64,000 nucleotides of DNA from Variovorax sp. 770b2 (GTDB lineage: Bacteria > Pseudomonadota > Gammaproteobacteria > Burkholderiales > Burkholderiaceae_C), in NCBI RefSeq assembly GCF_900115685.1, contig NZ_FOXJ01000005.1, forward strand, positions 62,001 through 126,000, read 5' to 3'. The stretch's first letter is position 1. Each line of letters begins with the position of its first letter. A model generated the notes under the pieces. The model worked only from the letters and a program-made list of their open reading frames with translations. It searched no databases and was not told where the DNA came from. The translations under genes were made by a program, and so were the position numbers. This document shows positions 33,001-42,030 of the stretch, piece after piece.

Positions 33001-35262
33001 GTGGAAGCGGAAGCTGCTTCCATCGGCGGCGCGCCGGTCAACCCGGCGTCCGTGGCAGCCGCCCGGCGTTCGCAGCGCTGGATCTGGGCGTGGGTCGCGC
33101 TGGGCTTTGCGGCGTATCTGCTGCTGCCCTGGTATGCGATCCAGGACGCGACCTGGTACGAAGCCGTTCCGCAGGTTTTCGGCCAGGCCGAGGGCGCCAA
33201 CGGCCTGATGCAGGCCGCGACGCAGGGGCGCGGCTGGCTCTTCATCGGCCTGGCGGGCCTCTTCATGTGCGCGGTCGGCGCGTGGCTGCCGCCGGGCCGC
33301 GCCCAGGGGCGCTGGCTGCTGGCGGGGGGCGCGATCGGCGCCGTCGGCCTGTCGGTCGCGGGCTTCACCATCGGCGCGCGGGGCTGGAGCTTCGCGGCGC
33401 TCAACACGCAGTTCGGCGAGTTGGCGATCAACCAGTTCGGCATCGGCGCGGGCGGCTTCGTGGCGCTCACGGCACTCGTGCTGCTGGCGGCCTTCGGCAT
33501 TGCGCGGCTCGGTCTCTTCAAGGGCGACCTGTTCGTGGCGGCCGCGGTCATCGGCTGCGGCGTGCTGATGGCGCTGTTCATTGCCTATCCGGTGAGCAAG
33601 GCGCTGTCGGGCGCGTTCTTCAACGAAGACGGGCAATGGTCGATCGGCGCCTTCGTCGCGCGTGTGTTCACCGAGCGCATCTGGGGCCTGGGGTGCCTGG
33701 CGGGCGGTGTGCGCTGCGGCGTGGCGTGGAACACGCTGGTGCTGGCGCTGCTCACCGCGGCAGGCACCACCTTCCTCGGCACGCTGATGGCGCTGATGGC
33801 CGAGCGCGGCAGCAGGCGCGGGCAGGGCGTGCTGCGGGTGCTGGCGCTGCTGCCGATCATCACGCCGCCGTTCGTGGTGGGCCTGGGCCTCATCCTGCTG
33901 TTCGGCCGCGCGGGCATCGTCAACCAGCTGCTGGAGAACCTGTTCGGCATCGAGCCGACGCGCTGGTTCTACGGCATGCCGGGCGTGCTGGTGGCGCAGC
34001 TCTTTGCCTTCACGCCCATCGCCTTCATGATCATGCGCGGCGTGGTGCAGGGCATCGCGCCCAGCCTCGAAGAGGCCGCGCAGATGCTGCGCGCCGACCG
34101 GCGCCGCACCTTCTTCACCGTGACGCTGCCGCTCCTGAAACCCGGGCTGGCCAACGCCTTCCTGGTCGGCTTCATCGAGAGCATTGCCGACTTCGGCAAC
34201 CCGGTGGTGGTGGGCGGGCAGTTCTCGGTGCTCTCGACCGACATCTTCTTCGCCATCGTGGGTGCGCAGTACGACCAGGGCCGCGCGGCCTCGCTGGCCT
34301 GGGTGCTCACGCTGTTCGCGCTGGGCGTGTTCGCGCTGCAGCGCGGCCTGCTGGGCAAGCAGAACTACACCACCGTGAGCGGCAAGGGCGACGCGGGCAT
34401 CGCGATGGCGCTGCCCGACGGCGTGCGCCGCACCATCCACTGCATCGCGCTGCCGTGGATCGCGTTCACCGCGGTGGTCTACCTCTTCGCCTTCGCGGGC
34501 GGTTTCGTGCAGACCTGGGGCCGCGACTACAGCTTCACGCTCAACCACTTCAAGAACGCGTTCGCGCTGGAGTGGGGCCAGTTCGGGCTGGTGTGGGCGG
34601 GCACGGCGTGGAATTCGCTCATCACCACGCTCAAGCTCGCGGGCATCTCGGCGCCGATCACCGCGGCGCTGGGCTTGCTGATCGCCTGGCTCCTGGCGCG
34701 CAACGAGTTCAAGGGGCAGGGCATCTTCGAGTTCGGCGCGCTGCTGGCCTTCGCCATTCCGGGCACGGTGCTCGGCGTGAGCTACATCCTGGCCTTCAAC
34801 GTGCCGCCGCTGGAGCTCACGGGCACCGGGCTCATCATCGTGCTGTGCTTCATGTTCCGGAACCTGCCGGTGGGCGTGCGCGCCGGCACGGCGGCCTTCA
34901 AGCAGCTGGACCGCTCGCTCGACGAAGCCTCGCTGATGCTGCGTGCATCGACTTCGCAGACCTTGTTCAAGGTGGTGTTGCCGCTGCTCAAGCCCGCGCT
35001 GGTGGCCGCGCTGGTCTACAGCTTCGTGCGCGCGATGACGACGGTGAGCGCGGTGATCTTCCTGGTCACTGCCGAGAACGAGCTCGCCACCACGTACATC
35101 ATCGGCCGCGTGGGCAACGGCGACTACGGCATTGCGCTGGCATATTGCACGGTGCTCATGATCCTGATGTCGCTGGCCATTGCGCTGGTGCAGTTCGTGG
35201 TCGGGGAGCGCAAGCTGGGGCGGCGCAAGGTGGCGCCGGTGGTGCCCGCACCCGTGCATTGA
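33001..35262 (+). CDS. Fused two-domain ABC transporter permease (FbpB/AfuB-like)
   Basis: This 753-residue inner-membrane protein carries two permease units, each with an EAA loop: EEAAQMLRADRRRTFFTVTLPLLKPG (first half) and DEASLMLRASTSQTLFKVVLPLLKPA (second half). A long N-terminal extension with about four extra helices (residues 25-210) precedes the first unit. The start is a GTG directly after the upstream TAA with no clear Shine-Dalgarno, so expression probably depends on translational coupling. It partners the ATPase at 35821. Confidence 0.9.
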   Translation: MEAEAASIGGAPVNPASVAAARRSQRWIWAWVALGFAAYLLLPWYAIQDATWYEAVPQVFGQAEGANGLMQAATQGRGWLFIGLAGLFMCAVGAWLPPGRAQGRWLLAGGAIGAVGLSVAGFTIGARGWSFAALNTQFGELAINQFGIGAGGFVALTALVLLAAFGIARLGLFKGDLFVAAAVIGCGVLMALFIAYPVSKALSGAFFNEDGQWSIGAFVARVFTERIWGLGCLAGGVRCGVAWNTLVLALLTAAGTTFLGTLMALMAERGSRRGQGVLRVLALLPIITPPFVVGLGLILLFGRAGIVNQLLENLFGIEPTRWFYGMPGVLVAQLFAFTPIAFMIMRGVVQGIAPSLEEAAQMLRADRRRTFFTVTLPLLKPGLANAFLVGFIESIADFGNPVVVGGQFSVLSTDIFFAIVGAQYDQGRAASLAWVLTLFALGVFALQRGLLGKQNYTTVSGKGDAGIAMALPDGVRRTIHCIALPWIAFTAVVYLFAFAGGFVQTWGRDYSFTLNHFKNAFALEWGQFGLVWAGTAWNSLITTLKLAGISAPITAALGLLIAWLLARNEFKGQGIFEFGALLAFAIPGTVLGVSYILAFNVPPLELTGTGLIIVLCFMFRNLPVGVRAGTAAFKQLDRSLDEASLMLRASTSQTLFKVVLPLLKPALVAALVYSFVRAMTTVSAVIFLVTAENELATTYIIGRVGNGDYGIALAYCTVLMILMSLAIALVQFVVGERKLGRRKVAPVVPAPVH

Positions 35263-35272
35263 GGAAAAAAAG

Positions 35273-35824
35273 ATGAGTGTTCATGCAGACCTCTTGCGTC
35301 AGCTCCAGACGGAGCAAACGCTGATCGACCTGTATCGCGACCGTTTGAGCCAGGATTCGCTCACCGGCGTCGTTTCCGGGTTCACCGACACGTTCGTCTA
35401 CTTGAGCCTGTTCAGCGAGGACGGGTTGCCCAACGGCATCAGCGTGGTCCACCTGGGCGACGTCACCAGGATCAGGTGGCAGGGCAATGCGCTGCTCTCC
35501 ATCCAGGCCTTGATCGATGCCAAGGCGTCGAGGCCCACAGTGCCCGAGCTCGATCTCGAATCGACACGCTCGGTCCTCGAGTCGATCCACAAAGCTTTCG
35601 GTTATGTGAATGTGATGACCGAGAACTCCAATTCATCGATCACCTTCATTGGCGAGATTGCGCAGATCGACGACATCTCCTTCGTCCTGAACGAATTCGG
35701 GACCATGAAGACCTGGCAGACGGCGCACCTGTGGTTGCGCATCGGCGACGTGACGCGCGCGGATGCCGATGCCCAATACGAGCGCGATATCCAATTTCTT
35801 GCCGAGCAAAGGCGCAGCACATGA
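35273..35824 (+). CDS. Unknown soluble protein inserted between ABC permease and ATPase genes
   Basis: I do not recognise this 183-residue protein. It has no signal peptide or membrane segment. The N-terminal part (about 20-75, GVVSGFTDTFVYLSLFSEDG then ISVVHLGDVTRIRWQG) has the alternating strand pattern of a small beta-barrel of the LSm/RPM-like kind; the rest is mixed alpha/beta, with a second similar strand cluster at SITFIGEIAQIDDISFVLNEFG. AGGA lies upstream of the ATG. Its stop overlaps the ATPase start (ATGA), so it is an integral operon member, probably made in step with the ATPase. A role in controlling or assembling the transporter is inference. Confidence 0.75.
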   Translation: MSVHADLLRQLQTEQTLIDLYRDRLSQDSLTGVVSGFTDTFVYLSLFSEDGLPNGISVVHLGDVTRIRWQGNALLSIQALIDAKASRPTVPELDLESTRSVLESIHKAFGYVNVMTENSNSSITFIGEIAQIDDISFVLNEFGTMKTWQTAHLWLRIGDVTRADADAQYERDIQFLAEQRRST

Positions 35825-36864
35825 GCAACGGCATCGAATTCCGCAACGTCGCCAAGCGCTACGGCACCGACAGGAACGCGCCGATGGCCGTCAAGGGCAT
35901 CAGCTTCGAGGTGCCCGTGGGCACGCTCACGACGATCCTCGGTCCCTCGGGCTGCGGCAAGACGACCACGCTGCGCATGATCGCGGGCCTCGAATCGCCG
36001 ACCTCGGGGTCCATCTTCATGGGCGGACGCGATGTGACGACGCTCGGCCCCGGCGAGCGCAACGTGAGCATGATGTTCCAGAGCTACGCGCTGTTCCCGC
36101 ACATGAACGTGATCGAGAACGTGGGCTATGGCCTGCGCATGAGCGGCGTGAAGAAGGACGAGGCCACCTCGAGGGCGCGTGAAGCGCTCAGGGGCGTGGG
36201 CCTGGTCGGTTTCGACGAGCGACTGCCCAGCGAACTCTCGGGCGGCCAGCAGCAGCGCGTGGCGTTGGCGCGCGCGCTGGTGCTCGAACCCGCGGTGCTG
36301 CTGTTCGACGAGCCGCTCTCCAACCTGGACGCGCGCCTGCGCCGCGAGATGCGGGAAGAAATCCGTGCGCTGCAGCAGCGCCTGAAGCTCACCGTCGCCT
36401 ACGTCACGCACGACCAGAGCGAGGCGCTGGCCGTGAGCGACCAGATCATCGTGATGGACCACGGCGTGATCGCCCAGCGCGGCACGCCCGAGCAACTCTA
36501 CGGCCGGCCCGAGAGCGAGTTCGTCGCCGGCTTCATGGGCGAGGCGATGGTGTTCTCCGGCGTGGCAGAGGCCGACGGCAGCGTCACGCTCGGCCCGCTG
36601 CGCCTCAAGCCGCGCCACGCGGTCGCGCCCGGCACGGTGAAGGTGGCGGTGCGGCCCGAGGCGTGGGAGATCGGTGCGGCCGACGGGTTGCCTGCGACCC
36701 TGCGCAAGGCCGCGTACCTCGGCAGCTTCTACGAATACGGCTTCGACACCACGCTGGGCCCGGTCTTCGTGGTTTCGACCGACCTCGCGCAACCCTTGGC
36801 CGCGGGCGCGCAGACCACGCTGTCGCTGCGAACCCACGGCGTGAGCGTGGTGCCGGGCGCATGA
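35821..36864 (+). CDS. ABC transporter ATPase (FbpC/AfuC/PotA-type)
   Basis: This 347-residue ATPase shows Walker A GPSGCGKTTTLR near residue 40, Q-loop FQSYALFPHM, signature LSGGQQQRVALARAL, Walker B LLFDEPLSNLDARL and His-switch YVTHDQSEAL, followed by a C-terminal TOBE domain (about 270-345). It energises the fused permease at 33001. Its start overlaps the unknown gene's stop by 4 bp. Confidence 0.93.
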   Translation: MSNGIEFRNVAKRYGTDRNAPMAVKGISFEVPVGTLTTILGPSGCGKTTTLRMIAGLESPTSGSIFMGGRDVTTLGPGERNVSMMFQSYALFPHMNVIENVGYGLRMSGVKKDEATSRAREALRGVGLVGFDERLPSELSGGQQQRVALARALVLEPAVLLFDEPLSNLDARLRREMREEIRALQQRLKLTVAYVTHDQSEALAVSDQIIVMDHGVIAQRGTPEQLYGRPESEFVAGFMGEAMVFSGVAEADGSVTLGPLRLKPRHAVAPGTVKVAVRPEAWEIGAADGLPATLRKAAYLGSFYEYGFDTTLGPVFVVSTDLAQPLAAGAQTTLSLRTHGVSVVPGA

Positions 36865-36876
36865 AACAATGGCGCC

Positions 36877-37539
36877 ATGAACGTGGTTTTCGATCTTGGC
36901 GCCGTGCTCCTCGCATGGGAGCCCACACGGCTGGTACAGGCCCATCTCGCCCCCCACGCACCGACTGACGCTGCCGCCGCGGCGCTGGGCCGGGCGCTTT
37001 TCCACCACGACGACTGGACCAGCTTCGATTGCGGCACCCGCACGCTGGACGATGCCATCGCCCGCATGGCGGCGCGGCTCTCGCTGCCGGCGGATCGACT
37101 CGATGCCATGCTCGGCAACCTGGGCGAGCGCCTCGAAGCCATCGAGGTCACCGTCGACATGCTCGAGCAACTGTTCGCCCACCGCGAAGCCGGGCAACCG
37201 CTGCGGCTCTATTACCTCTCGAACATGCCCGCGCCGTATGCGCGCGCGGTCGAGCGTCGGCACGCGTTCATGCGGCGCTTCGACGGCGGCGTGTTTTCGG
37301 GTGACGTGAAGTTCATCAAACCGGATCGTGAAATCTTCGAAGTGCTGGCGGTGCGCCATGCGCTCGACCCGGCAGAGACCGTGTTCATCGACGATTCGGC
37401 CGCCAACGTCGAGGCGGCACGCGCCTTCGGCTGGCAGGCGATCCACTGCACCGCGCCGGACATGCTGCCGGCGCAGCTTGCGCGCTACCTGCCTGTCAGC
37501 ACGACCTTGTCGGCGTCGAAGCCCAGGCTGCGCGCGTAG
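36877..37539 (+). CDS. HAD-superfamily phosphatase, YihX-like
   Basis: This 220-residue cytosolic protein has all four HAD motifs: FDLGAVLLAWEP (nucleophile Asp; DxG as in YihX), YYLSNM, Lys in FIKPDREIFE, and FIDDSAANVEAARAFGW. YihX-type enzymes dephosphorylate alpha-glucose-1-phosphate, which fits the surrounding sugar-phosphate genes, but the substrate here is inferred. It starts 12 bp after the ATPase gene and its last 55 bp overlap the convergent lipocalin gene. Confidence 0.88.
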   Translation: MNVVFDLGAVLLAWEPTRLVQAHLAPHAPTDAAAAALGRALFHHDDWTSFDCGTRTLDDAIARMAARLSLPADRLDAMLGNLGERLEAIEVTVDMLEQLFAHREAGQPLRLYYLSNMPAPYARAVERRHAFMRRFDGGVFSGDVKFIKPDREIFEVLAVRHALDPAETVFIDDSAANVEAARAFGWQAIHCTAPDMLPAQLARYLPVSTTLSASKPRLRA

Positions 37540-38159
37540 TCCAGCTCGACCTGCAGCGCGGCGTCGTCCAGGCGCGGCGCGCGCGACAGCACCCAGAGGT
37601 ATTCGCGGTCGGGCGTACCGACCAGCGCCACCTGGTAGTCGCGGTCGAGCTTCAGGATCCAGTAGTCCGCCCACACCATCGGCAGCCAGCCGAGCCACGC
37701 CGGCGCAAAGCGCACTTCGAGGCGGCCCGCGCCCGGCTGGCCGGCCACCGGCGCCACGCGCGCCGTGCCGATGGCCTCGTTGAAATTGCCGTCGGCCCGC
37801 ACGCAGCGGTTGACCACCTGCACCGTGCCGTCGGGCTGCGGCGTGTACTCGGCCGTGACGGGACCCGAACAGGTCTTCTGGAAACGGTTGGGCAGCCGGG
37901 CCTGCTCGTGCCAGATGCCGGCATAGCGCTGCAGGTCCACGGGTGCCACCACCTGAAGCGGCGCGCGCATCAGCGGTGCGCCGTCGGCCGGGCCGGCCGG
38001 CCGGACGCGGGCGTTGCGCGCCGCGCCCAGCGCGAGCCAAGTGGCGACGCCGCCCACGACGAAGGCCGTGGCCATCGCGCCGATCGCCTGGCTGGTGCGG
38101 CGGTCGTCGAAAGCGGGGCCGGCGGGGGCTGCGGCGGGGCGTCGTTGGCGAGGGGACAT
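37485..38159 (-). CDS. Membrane-anchored lipocalin (Blc-like)
   Basis: This 224-residue protein contains the lipocalin GxW motif (YAGIWHEQARLPNRFQKTC), the conserved TVQVVNRCV strand, and the LKLDRDYQVALVGTPDREYLWVLSR block of bacterial lipocalins. Instead of a lipoprotein signal there is a basic N-terminus and one hydrophobic helix (about residues 30-55), so it is probably anchored to the inner membrane. AGGAGT precedes the ATG at 38159. It ends inside the convergent HAD gene, overlapping by 55 bp. Bacterial lipocalins bind lipids or haem-like ligands; the ligand here is unknown. Confidence 0.9.
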   Translation of the reverse strand: MSPRQRRPAAAPAGPAFDDRRTSQAIGAMATAFVVGGVATWLALGAARNARVRPAGPADGAPLMRAPLQVVAPVDLQRYAGIWHEQARLPNRFQKTCSGPVTAEYTPQPDGTVQVVNRCVRADGNFNEAIGTARVAPVAGQPGAGRLEVRFAPAWLGWLPMVWADYWILKLDRDYQVALVGTPDREYLWVLSRAPRLDDAALQVELDYARSLGFDADKVVLTGR

Positions 38160-38402
38160 GGGGGACTCCTGAAGGTAAGACGTTCGGCGTAAATCGCTCG
38201 TAACGATCAGGGTAGCCCTCGCCGATGGCCCCGTGCCGTCAGTCACGGACCACAGCCCCTGTAGGGGCAGGGCGGCCGACAACCCTGCGGGCAGAAGGCC
38301 GATGGAACGGCGCGAAAACCCGTGCTACGGTGCGCATGAAAACATCGGCCGACGCGCAACTGCGTGCAGGACTTGTCACAACCCGCACAGGATAATGATT
38401 TC

Positions 38403-39359
38403 ATGAACCAACTCGATGCCCTCCGCCAGTGGACCACCGTCGTCGCCGACACCGGCGACTTCAAGCAGCTCAGCATTTCCAAGCCGCAGGACGCGACCAC
38501 CAACCCGTCGCTGATCCTGAAGGCCGTTCAGAAGCCCGAATACCGCCCCCTGCTCGACGAGACCGTCAAGAAGCACGCGGGCAAGCCGCTGGACGAAGTC
38601 ATCGACCGCCTGCTGGTGAACTTCGGCACCGAAATCCTTCAGATCATCCCGGGCCGCGTCTCCACCGAAGTCGACGCGCGCCTCTCGTTCGACACCGCCG
38701 CCACCATCGCCCGCGGCGAGCGCATCGTGGCGCTCTACAAGGCCGAAGGCATCGACACCGAGAAGCGCCTGCTCATCAAGGTGGCCTCCACCTGGGAAGG
38801 CATCGAGGCCGCGCGCCAGCTCGAGCTGAAGGGCATCCGCACCAACCTCACGCTGCTGTTCTCGTTCGCGCAGGCCGTGGCCTGCGGCGCCGCGAAGGTG
38901 CAGCTGATCTCGCCCTTCGTGGGCCGCATCTACGACTGGTACAAGAAGTCGGCCGGCGCGAAGTGGGACGAAACGGCCAGCGCGGGCGCCAACGATCCGG
39001 GCGTGAAGTCGGTGCACGAAATCTTCAACTACTACAAGCAGAACGGCATCAAGACCGAGGTGATGGGTGCGAGCTTTCGCAATGTGGGACAGATCCAGGC
39101 GCTGGCCGGCTGCGACCTGCTGACCATCAGCCCCGAGCTGCTGGCCGAGCTGGCCGCGAGCAACGAGCCGCTGGAACACGCGCTCGATGCCAAGGCTGCC
39201 ACCAAGGGCGATGCCAAGAAGGTGAGCTACGACGAAGCCGGTTTCCGCTTCGCGCTCAACGAAGACGCGATGGCCACCGAGAAGCTCGCCGAAGGCATCC
39301 GCGCCTTCGCGGCCGATGCCGTGAAGCTCGAGAAGCTCATGCAGGAAAGCGGCAAGTAA
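38403..39359 (+). CDS. tal: Transaldolase
   Basis: Transaldolase moves a dihydroxyacetone unit between sedoheptulose-7-phosphate and glyceraldehyde-3-phosphate in the non-oxidative pentose phosphate pathway. The 318-residue TalB-size protein shows the N-terminal DATTNPSLILKAV motif and the Schiff-base Lys near residue 126 (RLLIKVASTWEG), with GIRTNLTLLFSF after it. ATG 38403 is the family start; the frame extends 13 codons further. The 243-bp upstream region carries a GCCCC-TGTA-GGGGC hairpin (38255-38268) but no clear promoter. pgi follows after 2 bp. Confidence 0.95.
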   Translation: MNQLDALRQWTTVVADTGDFKQLSISKPQDATTNPSLILKAVQKPEYRPLLDETVKKHAGKPLDEVIDRLLVNFGTEILQIIPGRVSTEVDARLSFDTAATIARGERIVALYKAEGIDTEKRLLIKVASTWEGIEAARQLELKGIRTNLTLLFSFAQAVACGAAKVQLISPFVGRIYDWYKKSAGAKWDETASAGANDPGVKSVHEIFNYYKQNGIKTEVMGASFRNVGQIQALAGCDLLTISPELLAELAASNEPLEHALDAKAATKGDAKKVSYDEAGFRFALNEDAMATEKLAEGIRAFAADAVKLEKLMQESGK

Positions 39360-39361
39360 AC

Positions 39362-40921
39362 ATGGTCATGACCCACGTGACCCAACGCTGCGACCGTGCG
39401 CCGGCCTGGGCGCAACTGCAGACCGCCTTCGAGACGGCGGGCCGCCAGTTCGACGTGCGCCATGCCTTCGTGGACGACGCGGGGCGCTTCGAGCGCTTCA
39501 GCCAGGAGGCGCCCTTCGTCTTCGCGGACCTTTCCAAGAACCTGATCGACGCGCGCACCGAAGAGTTGCTGCTCACGCTGGCCCGCGAGTGCGGCCTGGA
39601 GGCACACCGCGACGCGATGTTCGCGGGCGAGCACATCAACAACACCGAAGACCGCGCCGTGCTGCACACGCTGCTGCGCGCGCCGGCGGATGCGAATGTG
39701 GGCAAGACGGCCGACAAGCTGCGCGAGGTGCATGAAACGCTCGACGCGATGTTGGCCTATGCCCAGAAGGTGCGCGGCGACCACACGATCACCGACGTGG
39801 TCAACATCGGCATCGGCGGCTCCGACCTCGGCCCGCAGATGGCGGTGCTGGCGCTCGCGGAGTTCGCGGCACCCGGCAAGCGCTTTCACTTCGTCTCGAA
39901 CGTCGACGGCCACGAACTGGCCGGCGTGCTGCGCGACCTGGCGCCGGAGCACACGCTGTTCCTGATTGCCTCCAAGACCTTCACCACCGCCGAGACCATG
40001 ACGAACGCGCTCTCGGCCAAGCGCTGGTACGAGCAGTCGGGCGGCACCGACATCGCCGGCCACTTCGCCGCGCTCACCACCAACGTGGAAGCGGCGAACA
40101 AGTTCGGCATCGAGACGACCTTCGGTTTCTGGGACTGGGTGGGCGGCCGCTATTCGCTGTGGTCTGCCATCGGCCTGCCGATCGCGCTGGCCATCGGCGC
40201 CGACGGTTTCCGCCGGCTGCTCGCGGGCGCGCATGCGATGGACGAGCACTTTCGCACCGCGCCGCTCGAAAAGAACCTGCCGGTGCGCCTGGGCCTGCTG
40301 GACGTCTGGTACCGCAATTTCCACAAGTTCACGAGCCGCAGCATCGCGCCCTATCACAGCGCCTTGAAGCGCGTGCCGGCCTACCTGCAGCAGCTGGAGA
40401 TGGAGAGCAACGGCAAGCAGGTCGATGCGAGCGGCAAGCCCGTGGCGTTCGGCACCTCGCCCGTGCTCTGGGGCGAGCCCGGCACCAACGGCCAGCATGC
40501 CTACTTCCAGATGCTGCACCAGGGCACGGACGTGACCCCGCTCGAATTCGTGGCGGTGCGCGATGCGGCGCACGACCTGGAAGGCCACCACCCCAAGCTC
40601 CTGGCCAACGCGCTCGCGCAGGCGCAGGCGCTGATGGTCGGCAAGCTGGACGAGGGCGGCCACAAGAACTTCCCGGGCAACCGCCCGAGCACCTTCTTCG
40701 TGTTCGAAAAGCTCACGCCTGAAGCGCTGGGTGCCTTCCTCGCGATGTACGAGCACCGCGTGTTCACCAGCGGCGCGCTGTGGGGCATCAACAGCTTCGA
40801 CCAGTGGGGCGTGGAGCTGGGCAAGGTGCTGGCCAGGGACATCGAGCCGCGCCTCGCCTCGGGCGATGTCACGGGGCTCGACGCTTCGACGGCGGGTCTG
40901 CTCAAGCGCCTCGGCGCCTGA
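39362..40921 (+). CDS. pgi: Glucose-6-phosphate isomerase
   Basis: Pgi interconverts glucose-6-phosphate and fructose-6-phosphate. The 519-residue protein carries the family signatures: NIGIGGSDLGPQMAV, SKTFTTAETMTN, GFWDWVGGRYSLWSAIGL, GTNGQHAYFQMLHQG and GINSFDQWGVELGK. Two ATG codons (39362 and 39368) could start translation. It is in an apparent operon with tal, together with which it links to zwf function. Its stop lies 6 bp from the stop of convergent pdxA-like gene, with no terminator between. Confidence 0.96.
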   Translation: MVMTHVTQRCDRAPAWAQLQTAFETAGRQFDVRHAFVDDAGRFERFSQEAPFVFADLSKNLIDARTEELLLTLARECGLEAHRDAMFAGEHINNTEDRAVLHTLLRAPADANVGKTADKLREVHETLDAMLAYAQKVRGDHTITDVVNIGIGGSDLGPQMAVLALAEFAAPGKRFHFVSNVDGHELAGVLRDLAPEHTLFLIASKTFTTAETMTNALSAKRWYEQSGGTDIAGHFAALTTNVEAANKFGIETTFGFWDWVGGRYSLWSAIGLPIALAIGADGFRRLLAGAHAMDEHFRTAPLEKNLPVRLGLLDVWYRNFHKFTSRSIAPYHSALKRVPAYLQQLEMESNGKQVDASGKPVAFGTSPVLWGEPGTNGQHAYFQMLHQGTDVTPLEFVAVRDAAHDLEGHHPKLLANALAQAQALMVGKLDEGGHKNFPGNRPSTFFVFEKLTPEALGAFLAMYEHRVFTSGALWGINSFDQWGVELGKVLARDIEPRLASGDVTGLDASTAGLLKRLGA

Positions 40922-40927
40922 AGAACT

Positions 40928-41989
40928 TCAGGCCGCAGCCGTCTCCGCGGGCGCCCGCGCAGGCGCGCCGCTCGCCATGCGCACGCACAGGTCGAAGGCC
41001 TGCTGCAGCCCTTCGATCTGCGCGATGCCTTTGCCGGCAATGTCGAAGGCGCTGCCGCTGGCCGACGTGGCCACGGGCACGGGCAGCCCGCCGTGCAGCG
41101 TCACGCCCTGCTCGAAGCCCATGAGCTTCATCGCGATCTGGCCCTGGTCGTGGTACATCGACACCACCGCATCCACGTCGCCGCGGCGCGCGCCGATGAA
41201 CACCGTGTCGGGCGAGAACGGGCCGCGCGCGTCGTAGCCTTCGGCGCGCAGCTGCGCGATGGCCGGCGCGATGATCTCGATCTCTTCCATGCCGATGGAG
41301 CCGCCGTCGCCCGCGTGCGGGTTGAGCCCCGTCACCGCGATGCGCGGCTGCGCCACGCCCGCGCGGCGCAGCGCCTGCGCGATGATCTTCACCGCGTCGC
41401 CCACACCCTGGACCGTGATGTGGCTCGCCACGTCCTTCAGCGGAATGTGCGAGGTCACGCGCGAGGTCCAGAGCGACCCGGTGAGGTTGAACTCGCAGAC
41501 GAAGCCCGTCACCGCGAAGCGCTCCTGCATGTAGCGCAGCTCGTCCTCGTGCGTGAGGCCGCCCAGGCGCAGCGAATGCTTGTTGAGCGGCGCGAAGACG
41601 ATCGCGTCGGCCTGCCCGCGTCGCACCGTCACCGTCGCGTATTCGAGCGCCTCGAACGAGGCCCGGCCCGAGCGCTCGTTCGATTCGCCCAGCACCGGCG
41701 CCTCGCCTTCCATCCAGTCGCGCAGGTACAGGCTGAGGCGGCCGTCCTCGAAGCGAAGATCGTTGAGGCCGTCGACCTGCAGCGGGGCCAGCTTCACGCC
41801 GGCCACGCGCTCGCCCTCGGCCAGCACGATCGGGTCGGCGATCAGCAGCACGCGCGCGGCGTCCAGGTTGCGCTGGCGCGCCAGCAGCTTCACGGCCATC
41901 TCGGGGCCGACGCCGCTGGGGTCGCCCAGCAGCACGACGATGCGGGGCTTGGCGGCGATCACGCTCGGGGTTTTGGTTTGCGTTGACAT
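40928..41989 (-). CDS. pdxA: PdxA-family 4-hydroxythreonine-4-phosphate dehydrogenase
   Basis: This 353-residue protein has the PdxA pattern: LLGDPSGVGPEMAVKLL near the N-terminus, FAPLNKHSLRLGG, TSHIPLKDV, GLNPHAGDGGSIGMEE and the metal-binding MYHDQGQIAMK. The context, a Bug-type binding protein and LysR regulator with no other vitamin B6 genes, suggests the PdxA2 branch, which oxidises sugar-acid phosphates such as D-threonate/D-erythronate 4-phosphate rather than making vitamin B6. The start at 41989 (MSTQTKTP) follows the family; a longer start is possible. Confidence 0.87.
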   Translation of the reverse strand: MSTQTKTPSVIAAKPRIVVLLGDPSGVGPEMAVKLLARQRNLDAARVLLIADPIVLAEGERVAGVKLAPLQVDGLNDLRFEDGRLSLYLRDWMEGEAPVLGESNERSGRASFEALEYATVTVRRGQADAIVFAPLNKHSLRLGGLTHEDELRYMQERFAVTGFVCEFNLTGSLWTSRVTSHIPLKDVASHITVQGVGDAVKIIAQALRRAGVAQPRIAVTGLNPHAGDGGSIGMEEIEIIAPAIAQLRAEGYDARGPFSPDTVFIGARRGDVDAVVSMYHDQGQIAMKLMGFEQGVTLHGGLPVPVATSASGSAFDIAGKGIAQIEGLQQAFDLCVRMASGAPARAPAETAAA

Positions 41990-42030
41990 GGTCGGGAGGG
42001 AAGTTGGAGTGAGTGAGATGGAGGGCGGCC

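Noticed and set aside
31933..35259. 1108-codon minus-strand open frame
   Set aside because: Antisense shadow of the transporter genes with no recognisable motif and biased composition.
31990..36864. Assignment as a dedicated ferric iron ABC transporter
   Set aside because: Family resemblance allows it, but there is no Fur box, no clear Tyr iron ligands, and the context is sugar-phosphate metabolism, so I left the substrate open.
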